From NCBI GenBank assembly GCA_027485405.1, contig JAIXRB010000047.1, forward strand, positions 1-45,658: DNA of 45,658 nt, given 5' to 3'. The position numbers and the translations under genes were made by a program. The stretch's first letter is position 1; every line of letters starts with the position of its first letter. Positions 8,233 through 16,953 of the stretch are shown here, piece after piece. Source of the DNA: Leptospiraceae bacterium. GTDB taxonomy: Bacteria; Spirochaetota; Leptospiria; Leptospirales; Leptospiraceae. The notes below the pieces were generated by a model. That model was not told the origin of the DNA and made no database searches. It saw only the letters and a list, made by a program, of their open reading frames with translations.

Positions 8233-9915
8233 TTAACGAATCCTTACTTTGCTTGGAGTTAATTCATAAACTAAACTTCCAGAATCATCAAACTTTGATC
8301 TCCAGACTTTTACATTAGGAACATCATTTGCTGTCCCAAAATAGAAGATTTCGACTTCGTTGCTTTCTCCTTCATCGATCTCTGGCGTTCGAGGATTGTC
8401 CTGGGTTTGAACCAACTGAGAGCTATTTCCATCAAAATCCACAAAGGTCCCTCCCCCAATGATTACTTTTTCGTCATCATTTGGGTTTGCTGATCCTAGT
8501 ACCAAAACAAAAGTATCGTCTGAAGAATAAGCTCCGGTCGCAATGGCATTGGTCTCTGTTGAGGCAATTAAAAGAAGGAAGACAGATCCTGAAAATAAAT
8601 CTTCTTCTTCAAACGCATATGTCTCGGCCAGTTGCCCTTTCGCGCCAATAGAAGACCAAGGACTCCATCCACCTCCCCTTCCGCCTGGACCACCGCCACC
8701 AGGACTGCCTGGGGGGATGGAAACTCGAAATCTCAGCCAATCAATTCCCCCCGAACTGTCATAAGTTTCTTCGAGTTGGACTTTTAATTTCTGAGTTTTG
8801 ACGGGAATAGAGACCTCTGTGGAAATGAATCCGCCGTCATCATCAGTTCTTCCTCTAGTTGTAGTTTCGATTTTTCCTTGCTCATTTTTTTCTGTTTGTG
8901 TAAAATTTAGAGACACACAATTTTTGCTATTTTCTGAAGAGATTTGCTTGCATTCTTCGATTATCAATCTTTGAGAACTTTCCACGGTTTCACGACCAAT
9001 CTTACTAGACATTTTTGTATTGAGAATCGTTCTATCTTTTCGAGTGGCTCCTGTTGAGTAAGCAATTGAGGCTTCGACAGCTACATTGAAATTAAAAAAA
9101 CTTAATGTTTTTTGAACTCTAGTTAATATTTCTGTTTGGTCATCATTGTAGCGGAGGGTTTTTGTGAATGCGTTTGGTTCAGTTGGATTTGAAGGGCAAA
9201 GTTGGGGCTGTGTTATAGTTTCAGAAAAAGTATAGGAAATTTGGTTAGGATAGAGAGGATCGTTTGAAGTTCTATAAATAAGAGCTGGAGTTGGAATCGC
9301 TTGTCCGGCAATCGGGAGTACCCCATTCTTCTGGAGTCTAGCTACTTCTGCCTTGGCTTCTGCGTCAGGTAGGCCTAAGCGTTTCATCCCCAATTCAAAA
9401 TCCGTGATTGCTGATTCGGGAATAGTTACGTAGTTCTCACCTCCTGGAACACAAGTTCCGGCCCGGGTCTTTGCTACTTCTAAAACTGGACTCAATAGAA
9501 TTAAATCTCTGGTCGATTCTTGGAGGATTTTGCTAATTATAGTAGTTCCACCTTGCAATACCCCTAGTCCAGAAGTACCATTTTTAATAAATTCTTGCGG
9601 GTTCCCTTCCAATCTTGCCAAGAAACTTTTCTCGAAGGGAGAATACGATTCTATTGCTCTTTCAGAAAGTGAGGAATCAGAACTCGTTTTTCGTATGGAT
9701 CTTGGAACCGACACTGACAGATTAGAAGGAAGGTTGGAATCTATATTCGAAGTGCCTGAAAGGCTAGAGATGGAATTTCTAATCAGAAATCGAGAAAGTA
9801 AAGCTATAGGATCGTTAGAATCATCCTCTGCAGATTGAGGTCTTGAAAGATCATTGCAAAACATTGAAGAAAAACAAAATAATAAAATAATAATTCTATT
9901 TCCCATATATTTCAT
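8233..9915 (-). CDS. Large putative lipoprotein with Gly-rich loop, first gene of an envelope operon
   Basis: The 560-residue protein has an N-terminal hydrophobic segment ending in MFC (Cys20), consistent with a relaxed spirochaetal lipobox. I keep the first ATG because CAGGTT lies just upstream; the second (9906) would shorten it by only three residues. The mature part starts with a Ser-rich linker. A central region holds paired Cys residues, and there is a Gly/Pro-rich loop (PGSPGGGGPGGRGGG) near residue 405. The C-terminal beta-rich portion includes a DGNSSQLVQTQD stretch. No known domain is recognised. It leads the minus-strand operon with the FadL-like protein, whose start codon abuts its stop, so it may be an accessory lipoprotein of that barrel. 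Confidence 0.8.
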   Translation of the reverse strand: MKYMGNRIIILLFCFSSMFCNDLSRPQSAEDDSNDPIALLSRFLIRNSISSLSGTSNIDSNLPSNLSVSVPRSIRKTSSDSSLSERAIESYSPFEKSFLARLEGNPQEFIKNGTSGLGVLQGGTTIISKILQESTRDLILLSPVLEVAKTRAGTCVPGGENYVTIPESAITDFELGMKRLGLPDAEAKAEVARLQKNGVLPIAGQAIPTPALIYRTSNDPLYPNQISYTFSETITQPQLCPSNPTEPNAFTKTLRYNDDQTEILTRVQKTLSFFNFNVAVEASIAYSTGATRKDRTILNTKMSSKIGRETVESSQRLIIEECKQISSENSKNCVSLNFTQTEKNEQGKIETTTRGRTDDDGGFISTEVSIPVKTQKLKVQLEETYDSSGGIDWLRFRVSIPPGSPGGGGPGGRGGGWSPWSSIGAKGQLAETYAFEEEDLFSGSVFLLLIASTETNAIATGAYSSDDTFVLVLGSANPNDDEKVIIGGGTFVDFDGNSSQLVQTQDNPRTPEIDEGESNEVEIFYFGTANDVPNVKVWRSKFDDSGSLVYELTPSKVRIR

Positions 9916-10006
9916 TAACCTGAAGCGAATTTAGATTCTCGTCAAGATCATAAATTCTAAGAAAAAAAGCTTTCGAAGTTCTTCGCCATCAAATCATATT
10001 GGTTTC

Positions 10007-11248
10007 ATGCTTTTGCGAACGAATTTTATTTTATTTGTAATGAGTACATTTTATCCGTTATTTTCTAACACAGTGGTCTATGTCCAAAGCCCCAAAGCAA
10101 AATTTCTCCAATCAGCTTCTGTTTCTTCTCCAGGAAATCCACTCAGTATAGGAACTGACCTAAAAAAAGTAGGTGAAGAAGGACTTTTCGTTAAAGTTAA
10201 ATTAGGTGAAAAAACAGGGTTTGTTTCTAAGTTATTCGTTTCGCCTTTTCCTCCGGGGGCACAAGTAAAATTAGGCTCACAGTCTGGCAATCCGGAAATG
10301 GCAGAAGCAAGACAACGCGCCTCTGACTTTACGAAAACGGCCGCAGCTAGAGGGCTTACGGAAACAGAGAAAGTGCGAGTTCGAGGCAACTCAAACCAAT
10401 TTGATTTTGAAACATTGCATTGGTTGGATAAAACGGGAAATATAGAAGATAAGGAAATAAATTCATTTGTTTTCGATAAGGCAAAGGCAACTAAGATAGA
10501 GCCCGAGAAAGGATTTTTCGCGACATTGTTTCAACCTGGACTTTCCAATGAAACTAAACAAGAAGTCAAGTTAGGCAGAACACTTTCTGCAAAACTAATC
10601 CAAAGATTTGGATTAATCCAGAACAAGGAAGCGACAAAGTATTTGAATTGGGTAGGCCAATCAATTTCTAAAAATTCTTCCCGATCTGATCTTTCTTTTC
10701 GATTTGGTATTTTAGAGACAGAAGAGATAAACGCTTTTGCTACTCCAGGCGGATATGTATTCATTACATTGGGAACTTGGAAAAAAATTGAAAACGAAGC
10801 TGAGCTTGCTGGTATTTTGTCCCATGAGATTGCCCATATTGCCTTAGGGCATCATGGGAAGATAAATCTCAATGGATCAGGAAACATTTTTTTGGACATT
10901 GTGTCCAGTTTACTAGGACCAAGTGGAGGTGAGGTGGTTACTGCCGCCACTGGGGCAGTAACTCAAGAATTTGAAGAAATGCTGACTACCCAAGGACGAG
11001 ATCAATCCGTCGAATATGAAGCCGATGAAGCTGGGATCCTGCTTGCCTCACAAAGTGGATATTTGGCGTTAGGGTTTCCCACAGTTTTGAAACGAATTGA
11101 AACAGTATCAAGGGAATCCCAAGTGAGTAAGACTCATCCTGATACAAACTCTAGAATAAAAAGGCTTGAAGCAGAAATAAATCGATTATCAGACAAAGGC
11201 TCGGAACTAGGTAAAGACAGATTTCTAAAATTTAGAGTTGTTAAATGA
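10007..11248 (+). CDS. Secreted M48-family zinc metalloprotease with N-terminal SH3-like domain
   Basis: The 413-residue protein begins with a signal peptide (about 1-21) and a bacterial SH3-like domain (about 24-78, ending GFVSKLFVS). A linker leads to an M48 peptidase domain from about residue 185. The zinc motif is SHEIAHIALGHH (H273, E274, H277), and the third ligand lies in EYEADEAG (E336-x-E338-A-D340). The family includes BepA- and LoiP-type envelope quality-control proteases; the SH3 domain suggests binding to peptidoglycan or a protein partner. No clear Shine-Dalgarno precedes the ATG. The stop overlaps the cyclase gene by ATGA. It is divergent from the lipoprotein gene at 8233-9915. 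Confidence 0.93.
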   Translation: MLLRTNFILFVMSTFYPLFSNTVVYVQSPKAKFLQSASVSSPGNPLSIGTDLKKVGEEGLFVKVKLGEKTGFVSKLFVSPFPPGAQVKLGSQSGNPEMAEARQRASDFTKTAAARGLTETEKVRVRGNSNQFDFETLHWLDKTGNIEDKEINSFVFDKAKATKIEPEKGFFATLFQPGLSNETKQEVKLGRTLSAKLIQRFGLIQNKEATKYLNWVGQSISKNSSRSDLSFRFGILETEEINAFATPGGYVFITLGTWKKIENEAELAGILSHEIAHIALGHHGKINLNGSGNIFLDIVSSLLGPSGGEVVTAATGAVTQEFEEMLTTQGRDQSVEYEADEAGILLASQSGYLALGFPTVLKRIETVSRESQVSKTHPDTNSRIKRLEAEINRLSDKGSELGKDRFLKFRVVK

Positions 11249-13401
11249 AAAATAAAGACCGCCTAATTCCATTTCTATCCACTTTTGCTGGAGCCTTCTT
11301 TTTTTATCTGCTTTTCACTGTTACTGGAACAATGGAGAATTGGAACCGTAAAATTTCAGATGTAATAGTCTCAATTTTTCCAATGCACCATAGCTTTTCC
11401 AAAAATGTAGTGATCATTGACATCGATGAACAAAGTTTAGCTTTTTACGCTGATCATCCGGAATTAGGGCAATGGCCTTGGAAAAGATCAATTTACCCAA
11501 ACATGTTTGCATACGCAAATATGGGTGGTGCGGAATTAATCTTAATGGATATACTCTTTACTGAAAGATCGGATCGAGACTCTGCTTTGGTCCAAGCCAA
11601 TCAAGCTTTTCCGAACGTTTCACACGCTGTTGCCTTGCGCCGCGACCCACTGGCGAAAGAGAAAAAACTCCCTTCCTCGATTTCAAATTTCACATTGGAT
11701 TTGGATTCGAATCTCCCTTTTCCCTCATTTGAAGATGGCGCATTTCCAGCCGGTGGTATTTCGGATTCAGCTAATTTTTTGCATGTCGTAACTATCATTC
11801 CTGATCATGATGGAGTATTGCGTCGATTTGCTCCTGTTTTGCGCTTAAGAAACTATTCCTTTCCAGCTTTAGCATTGAGAGGATCCTTTGGGACTGACAA
11901 AATCCAAATCAAAAGCGATGAATCCAAGGTTACATTGAATAAAAAAGATAATAGAATCCAAATCCCTATTGGCAATGATGGATTGATTCGGTCCTACTTT
12001 TATTCCGAAGAAACATTAAAAAACATTCCCAGATTTTCTGCTAGTGGTGTATTGGAATCCTTTTCTAGAATCCAAGAGGGTCTAGTCGAAGATGAAAAAG
12101 ACCTTTTAGTTCCTTTGTCAGTTTTTGAAAATAAAGTTGTAATCATTGGGACTTCAGCACCTGCCACTCATGACGACGTTGTCACGCCATTCGGTATGGT
12201 TCCCGGAGTAATTGCGCAAGCCGTTTTTGTTTCAAACCTACTAGAAGGTCATAGTTTAACCGAAATTCCAACTATTTGGAATGATCTTCTTTTTCTTTCG
12301 TTACTTGGTGGTTCTTTGTTTTGGCTTTTCTTTTCGACGGAAGACGGTAGTAGGATTTTAAATGCTCTGATTTTTTTAATTGGAACTATTCTAATAGCTT
12401 TTGTTAGTTACCGACTAGATTTTGTTGTTGGATTGGGTCCACTAGTTTCTTTATTTCCTTTATCTTACATGGTGGGCTTTTCTTACTTAAGCTATGTAGA
12501 AGGAAAAGAAAAACGAAAATATAATTCCGTATTACGAAACCTAGTTGATTCGAGTGTCGTAAAAGGGGCTTTGGAAGATATTGAGACTCTTAGAAAAGGA
12601 GGAGAATGGGAGATTACAGCATTTTTCTCTGACGTCGCTGGGTTTTCAGGAATTTCGGAAGAATTGAGTCCGACAGATCTTGCGCAGTTGTTAAATGAAT
12701 ATCTGTCCGCAATGACTCTAGATCTAAAGGAAAACGGAGGCACCTTGGATAAATACATTGGAGATGCCGTAGTCGGAATTTTTGGAGCCCCTCTAAAAAA
12801 CGATCGCCATGTTTTAGATGCTTGTGCTGCCTCATTGAAGATGCGGGCCACACTTCTTTCCCTTAATGACAAATGGAAGGTTGAAAATAGTTACACGGAA
12901 AAAGCTCGCAATATGAAATTTCGAATCGGGCTAAACTGTGGTATCGCAAAAGTCGGTTTTATGGGCACTGACAGCCTTGCATCTTATACTATGATGGGGG
13001 ACATGGTAAATCTAGCCTCCCGTTTAGAAGCCGCCGCGAAGGATTACGGAACTGATATTTTGGTTTCTCAAAATATTCAAAAAAAAGCCAAAGAAAAATT
13101 CCATTTTCGATTTTGTGATCAGATTCGAGTCAAAGGTAAGCTCGAACCTGTGAATATTTATTCTTTAGAGGGAAACCTGGAAGATATCAATGAAACAGAT
13201 TTACAGTGGCAAAAACTATACGACCAGGCATTTTCAGACTACCAGGCTCAGAAATTTGATTCGGCTCTTACCATTTTGGAAGGAATTCTAAAATTTCGGA
13301 AAGACTTACCTTCCGAAATCCTGAAAGAAAGATGCATCTATCTCCAAGCCAATACGCCAGGAAACGATTGGGATGGTGTTTTTACCAGATCGACTAAATA
13401 A
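11245..13401 (+). CDS. CHASE2-domain class III adenylate cyclase
   Basis: The 718-residue membrane protein has one N-terminal helix (about 10-28), a large extracytoplasmic CHASE2 sensor (about 30-330, with VVIIDIDEQSL and LFTERSDRD), three helices (about 345-425), and a class III cyclase domain (about 450-640). Metal-binding Asp residues are D463 and D507. The substrate-selecting pair K503 and D586 favours ATP, so the product should be cAMP. A C-terminal helical tail (about 650-715) resembles a TPR pair. CHASE2 cyclases convert an external signal into cyclic nucleotide. The ATGA overlap with the M48 protease gene suggests the two are made together, perhaps for envelope-stress sensing (inference). 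Confidence 0.94.
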   Translation: MKNKDRLIPFLSTFAGAFFFYLLFTVTGTMENWNRKISDVIVSIFPMHHSFSKNVVIIDIDEQSLAFYADHPELGQWPWKRSIYPNMFAYANMGGAELILMDILFTERSDRDSALVQANQAFPNVSHAVALRRDPLAKEKKLPSSISNFTLDLDSNLPFPSFEDGAFPAGGISDSANFLHVVTIIPDHDGVLRRFAPVLRLRNYSFPALALRGSFGTDKIQIKSDESKVTLNKKDNRIQIPIGNDGLIRSYFYSEETLKNIPRFSASGVLESFSRIQEGLVEDEKDLLVPLSVFENKVVIIGTSAPATHDDVVTPFGMVPGVIAQAVFVSNLLEGHSLTEIPTIWNDLLFLSLLGGSLFWLFFSTEDGSRILNALIFLIGTILIAFVSYRLDFVVGLGPLVSLFPLSYMVGFSYLSYVEGKEKRKYNSVLRNLVDSSVVKGALEDIETLRKGGEWEITAFFSDVAGFSGISEELSPTDLAQLLNEYLSAMTLDLKENGGTLDKYIGDAVVGIFGAPLKNDRHVLDACAASLKMRATLLSLNDKWKVENSYTEKARNMKFRIGLNCGIAKVGFMGTDSLASYTMMGDMVNLASRLEAAAKDYGTDILVSQNIQKKAKEKFHFRFCDQIRVKGKLEPVNIYSLEGNLEDINETDLQWQKLYDQAFSDYQAQKFDSALTILEGILKFRKDLPSEILKERCIYLQANTPGNDWDGVFTRSTK

Positions 13402-13449
13402 AATGGCTTTTTCCTAGACAAAATAAGAAAGAACAAATCTCGTACTAGT

Positions 13450-14235
13450 ATGTTTCGTTTTTTAGATAAATGGGAGTCTTTTCTAGCTCGCTTGGCGAGT
13501 TACTCACCGAGCCAGGAAGCACCGACTGACTGCAAAGGGAAAAACCTTTTAATTCTCCCGACTCTTCATGCTGGTAAAGGTTTCTATAAAAAACTAGCAA
13601 AGAGTTTGGAAAACCAAGGCTTCCAAGTGGCAATTCTCTCAACCTTGCGAAACCCTGATTCCCTAGATGAAGCAGTTGATCACGTAGCGAAACAGATAGT
13701 AGATGCAACTGATGATTTAACTCTTGTGGCGCATGGAACTGGTGGGCTTTTGAGTCTGATCCTTCCAGACCAGGCTCGTCGAATGACACGAAGACTGATC
13801 ACATTGGGAACTCCGTTTCATGGTTCAGCAACGTTCCACGGTTCGAGCCATTCTTATTGGGACTATGAATCAGATTGGGTGAAGCACAATTTTAAAAACG
13901 CACTTTTCTTCCCAATGTTTCAGCCTTTGGCAACGATAGAAGACTTCTCCTTTAAGCCGACTCAGGCGACCACTTTTGGGCAAGGTCGAGATCTCTGGTT
14001 TGACATTCCTGGGAATTATAACTTAGTGAAAAGAACGGAAAACCTGAGAACAATATTAGAGTTTTTAGGAACGCCTAAGGAAGAAACCAAACACGGGAAA
14101 GTAAATCCTCTTCCTTACAAAAAAGTCGAAGTTGATTTTTCTAAGTTTCAGCCAAAAAAATCTAAGGAAAAAACCAACCCTTCCCCTTCCGCAAAGAAAA
14201 AATCTCCAGCAAAGAAGAAGAAGGGCAAGGCCTAA
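13450..14235 (+). CDS. Alpha/beta-hydrolase-like protein lacking the serine nucleophile, Lys-rich tail
   Basis: The 261-residue protein has lipase-like alpha/beta-hydrolase features. These are a LLILPTLHAG strand (oxyanion region), the nucleophile-elbow strand LTLVAHGTGGLLS (91-102), and ITLGTPFHGS, which is typical of PGAP1/triacylglycerol-lipase-like proteins. At the elbow, where GHSxGG is expected, it has A-H-G-T-G-G, so position 96 is Gly instead of Ser. Either Thr97 substitutes or the protein is not a hydrolase. The last ~25 residues are Lys/Pro/Ser-rich (ending KKSPAKKKKGKA), suggesting nucleic-acid or anionic-surface binding. There is no signal peptide. It follows the cyclase gene by 48 bases, so co-transcription is possible but not certain. 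Confidence 0.75.
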   Translation: MFRFLDKWESFLARLASYSPSQEAPTDCKGKNLLILPTLHAGKGFYKKLAKSLENQGFQVAILSTLRNPDSLDEAVDHVAKQIVDATDDLTLVAHGTGGLLSLILPDQARRMTRRLITLGTPFHGSATFHGSSHSYWDYESDWVKHNFKNALFFPMFQPLATIEDFSFKPTQATTFGQGRDLWFDIPGNYNLVKRTENLRTILEFLGTPKEETKHGKVNPLPYKKVEVDFSKFQPKKSKEKTNPSPSAKKKSPAKKKKGKA

Positions 14236-14249
14236 GGCTTTTCTGTTTT
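14227..14249 (+). terminator. Possible intrinsic terminator with stop codon in its loop
   Basis: AAGGCC and GGCTTT form a six-pair stem (one G-U) around a TAA loop, followed by TCTGTTTT. The loop is the stop codon of the hydrolase-like gene. The three-base loop and interrupted T-tract make this only a moderate candidate, but it fits the convergent gene arrangement here. Confidence 0.4.
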
Positions 14250-14688
14250 AAACTTTTGCCATTTCTTTAGCACAAGACAAACAGCTATCCATACAATCTT
14301 TGCAATCTTTGTGGTGGTCTGCATGTTTCTTGCACTCGTTCGCACAATTTTCACAGATTTCTTTACAGAGACTAGCCAATTTCTTGGTATAGCTTGAGTT
14401 TGCTGAAGCGAAGCTCAAAAAAGAGTCACAAGCTGAAATCACTTCTCTGGTGGATTTCGCACAGGCTCCCATCGACTTATCTCCAGTTGACATTTCCTCC
14501 AAACAATGACTAAGGCAGACTTCAGCCGCTAGTTTGCAATGAATTGCAGACATCATGGCTTTGCCATACTTCGTATTTGACGAAGTTGTCATGTTATGTT
14601 GTTTGTGGTCTTGTGCCGAAAGGGACGAAAAAAGGGAGCTAGTTGCTAGCCCCAAAGCTGTAGTTGTAATAAAATCTTTGCGTTTCAT
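14248..14688 (-). CDS. Csp1-like four-helix-bundle copper-storage protein
   Basis: The 146-residue protein has an N-terminal export signal (MKRKDFITTTALGLATSS..LSA). The KRKDF start is reminiscent of a Tat signal but lacks a true twin Arg. A Cys-rich helical domain follows with exactly 13 Cys, many spaced CxxxC or CxxC (for example CKEICENCANEC and CKDCMDSCLSC). This matches the four-helix-bundle copper-binding family (DUF326/Csp), whose exported member Csp1 uses 13 Cys to hold many Cu(I) ions inside the bundle. A His-containing stretch (DHKQHNM, HADHH) could help metal entry. An AGAGGA ribosome-binding site precedes the ATG. A small Cys-rich secreted protein is encoded 67 bases upstream. A copper storage or buffering role is likely. 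Confidence 0.88.
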   Translation of the reverse strand: MKRKDFITTTALGLATSSLFSSLSAQDHKQHNMTTSSNTKYGKAMMSAIHCKLAAEVCLSHCLEEMSTGDKSMGACAKSTREVISACDSFLSFASANSSYTKKLASLCKEICENCANECKKHADHHKDCKDCMDSCLSCAKEMAKV

Positions 14689-14755
14689 AAGAATCCTCTA
14701 ATTTGGTATAATTGTAATCAGTGAAAAATGGCTTTCAAATCTAAAAGTTCAAAAC

Positions 14756-15121
14756 TCAATTCAAAAGTTTTACAGATTCTAGGAAATGATCCACCGGTGT
14801 GCTTGATCCGTTATAGAAAAGCAATGCTCTGATTTTAGCTTCAGAGATTTCTGATTTGTCTGGAAACCCAATTGCAGAAAAAAACGAATCCTTATGCGAC
14901 TGTTTGACGAGAGGATTTTTAAAGTTGTTTTCTTTTTCACCCTGATTCTGCCACTCTTGTTTGGAGATTGGGCAATCACAAGGTTTGGGATTTGCCTTTG
15001 TTTGCGAATGACAGGTAACTGAAGCGGTTTTGACTTTTGGGCAAATCTGCCCTGCTCCGCATAGAAAGAACAGAACTAAGGAGAAAATAGAAAGTCCACT
15101 GCCTAGTTTCTGAATTCCCAT
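14756..15121 (-). CDS. Small Cys-containing exported protein next to the copper-storage gene
   Basis: The 121-residue protein has a hydrophobic N-terminus (LSIFSLVLFFLCGAG) that could be a signal peptide or lipoprotein signal (FFLC). A Cys-rich segment follows (CPK, TCH, and a CDCP pair) between residues ~27 and 50. The C-terminal half is polar with a predicted helix (SEISEAKIRALLFYNG). No family is recognised. It lies between the TraB-family gene (40-base gap) and the Csp1-like gene (67-base gap) on the same strand. A metal-related role is an inference from the neighbour and the Cys pattern only. Confidence 0.65.
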   Translation of the reverse strand: MGIQKLGSGLSIFSLVLFFLCGAGQICPKVKTASVTCHSQTKANPKPCDCPISKQEWQNQGEKENNFKNPLVKQSHKDSFFSAIGFPDKSEISEAKIRALLFYNGSSTPVDHFLESVKLLN

Positions 15122-15161
15122 AACCCTTAGACTGTTTTTCTTTTTTCAAGTTATCTGATTT

Positions 15162-16385
15162 TTAAAACAGAAACTGAACGCCTTTCCAGGTAATAAGAAT
15201 GGTTCCTAGACTCGAGCCGAATTGAGGGAGTAAAAAAACTAGGAAAATGCGGATTACATTGTTCTTCCAAAATCCTGTCCAATGTTCTGTATCTTCAGCT
15301 ATTCTCTCAAAGTCGGATACCAATGGTTTTCTTAGCCAAGATTCCGATAGCCCGGCAATCCAGCCTGGTTTTAAGATAGGAATAAAAGTACCAATGGGGG
15401 CAAAAAAAGCCGCAAGTAGAATAGATATTGGATGAGCCAAAGCAAGAACTCCACCTAATCCTGCTAAAACTGACTTTACAATCAAAAGGCTTAAAACTAG
15501 GTCTTGCGCATTTTCAGAGCCTTGTCTGTAGTAGGTAAGCCCAATCAATGCGGAAAAGAATATGGGAAAAGAAGCCCATTTCAAAAAAGCAAAAGGGCTC
15601 TTCAATGGTAATTCATCCAAAGGGGCAAGTTCGACTTTATGATGGATGGAAGAAACCATTCCTTGTAAGTGTCCAGCTCCAATGACCACAAAGATTTTCC
15701 CTTTTCCTAAGAGTTCAGCTTCTCTTCGGACTTTTTCTGCTAAATACATATCTCTTTCATCGATAATCACGCGTTTTATGGCATCATAACGAGAAGGGAG
15801 CTGTGAAAAAAGATCTTTAAGTACATCTTCTGATTTCAATTCTTCGATTTTTTCGTGGCTCAATTCTTCTTTGGTAAAAAGAGATGTTAGGAGTAAAGAG
15901 AAGAGCATGTATTTGGAAAAAAAGTTCACTGTGCCCCAAGCTCTTTTTAAGGTAGTTTGGATTTCTCTGTCGATGGGAACGAGTTTAGTTTCCCTGGCTT
16001 TTGCTAACTGAACTGCTTTTTTGAGTTCATCACCGGGCTTTACTTTTCCCATCCCCAATTTCTTCTGAAAGGAAGAAAGAATCAAGGTAGATAATAGAAG
16101 CCACATTTTTCTTTCTTTGAAAACTTTGAAGATATCTAGTTTTTGCAAGTAAAGAGGATCTTGGACGGATTTAAGCCTGGATTCACATAATTCAACGCAA
16201 ATGACATCGGGCTTGAGTTCTTGGACACACCTTTCTACTTCTTCAATGCTTTTTTCGGAAACATGGGCTGTGCCTAAAATGAATACCTCTGTTTTCCCAA
16301 GGGTCACTGTTTGAAAAGGCTCAGTGCTCTTAAAAACCGAGGGTTTTGTTTTTGTTCTGGGTTTACTTTTTTTGATTGAAGGCAT
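15162..16385 (-). CDS. TraB/PrgY-family membrane protein
   Basis: I choose the ATG at 16385 (407 residues) over a TTG at 16400, because the ATG has a GGAAAAA element upstream and starts directly into a basic tail. The N-terminal TraB domain (about residues 25-250) shows VFILGTAHVSEKSIEEV, a VICVELCESRLKS segment and FVVIGAGHLQGM. GTxH and GxxH motifs are hallmarks of the TraB/TIKI metalloprotease-like superfamily. The C-terminal ~150 residues contain several hydrophobic helices, as in PrgY-type proteins. In enterococci PrgY reduces pheromone activity; the role in other bacteria is unknown. The gene is divergent from cheD, with 57 bases between them. Confidence 0.88.
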   Translation of the reverse strand: MPSIKKSKPRTKTKPSVFKSTEPFQTVTLGKTEVFILGTAHVSEKSIEEVERCVQELKPDVICVELCESRLKSVQDPLYLQKLDIFKVFKERKMWLLLSTLILSSFQKKLGMGKVKPGDELKKAVQLAKARETKLVPIDREIQTTLKRAWGTVNFFSKYMLFSLLLTSLFTKEELSHEKIEELKSEDVLKDLFSQLPSRYDAIKRVIIDERDMYLAEKVRREAELLGKGKIFVVIGAGHLQGMVSSIHHKVELAPLDELPLKSPFAFLKWASFPIFFSALIGLTYYRQGSENAQDLVLSLLIVKSVLAGLGGVLALAHPISILLAAFFAPIGTFIPILKPGWIAGLSESWLRKPLVSDFERIAEDTEHWTGFWKNNVIRIFLVFLLPQFGSSLGTILITWKGVQFLF

Positions 16386-16442
16386 CGGGTATTTTTCCAA
16401 TCATTCTAAGAAAGGCTCTACCTTCCAGAAAAGAAATTTAGA

Positions 16443-16946
16443 ATGTTGAATAAATCCAAATTAATCAATGTAGGGATCGCAGATATTCAAATTGGAAAAG
16501 GTACAGATATACTTCGAACAACATTGGGTTCTTGCATTGGTATCGTTTTTTACAATCCCGAAACAAAGGTAGGAGCCATTTCGCATATCATGCTCGCAAA
16601 AGATTCAACAGGAAAGGACGCGCTAAAGACCCCTTTCAAATACGGGGAAACAGCACTGCCCGCCCTAGTTAAGACCATGCATGATGCCGGATCTCCCCTT
16701 GGAACTTTTTTTGCTCGAATTTTTGGTGGTGCTTCTATGTTTAAGGGCATCAACTCAAACTTTTTACAAAACATAGGTGAGGCCAATATAGTATTTGTAA
16801 AAAAGTTTTTAGAAACCAACAAAATCCCACTCATCATTGAAGATGTAGCTGGTAACGAAGGACGTACCATTAGTTTGTATTGCGACGATGGGCGCATTTT
16901 ATTGAAGAAAGCAGGTATGGAAAAGTACCTCTACAAGGTTAGGTAA
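16443..16946 (+). CDS. cheD: Chemoreceptor glutamine deamidase CheD
   Basis: The 167-residue protein has the CheD fold signatures. TTLGSCIGIVFY carries the catalytic Cys31 and ISHIMLA the catalytic His48; an RIFGGASMF loop and a C-terminal GRTISLYCDDGRILLKK segment follow. CheD deamidates selected Gln residues of methyl-accepting chemotaxis receptors and interacts with CheC/CheY in species that have them. Length and active-site spacing (17 residues) are normal. It heads a tight three-gene set with an HDOD protein (7-base gap) and shikimate kinase. No other chemotaxis gene lies nearby. Confidence 0.94.
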   Translation: MLNKSKLINVGIADIQIGKGTDILRTTLGSCIGIVFYNPETKVGAISHIMLAKDSTGKDALKTPFKYGETALPALVKTMHDAGSPLGTFFARIFGGASMFKGINSNFLQNIGEANIVFVKKFLETNKIPLIIEDVAGNEGRTISLYCDDGRILLKKAGMEKYLYKVR

Positions 16947-16953
16947 TCTGCTT

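Noticed and set aside
8543..8764. Pro-rich plus-strand frame
   Set aside because: It is the antisense image of the Gly-rich loop of the lipoprotein.
15130..15170. CTGTTTT/AAAACAG repeat between the TraB-family and Cys-rich genes
   Set aside because: The arms are A/T-rich, far apart and without a T-tract; likely chance.
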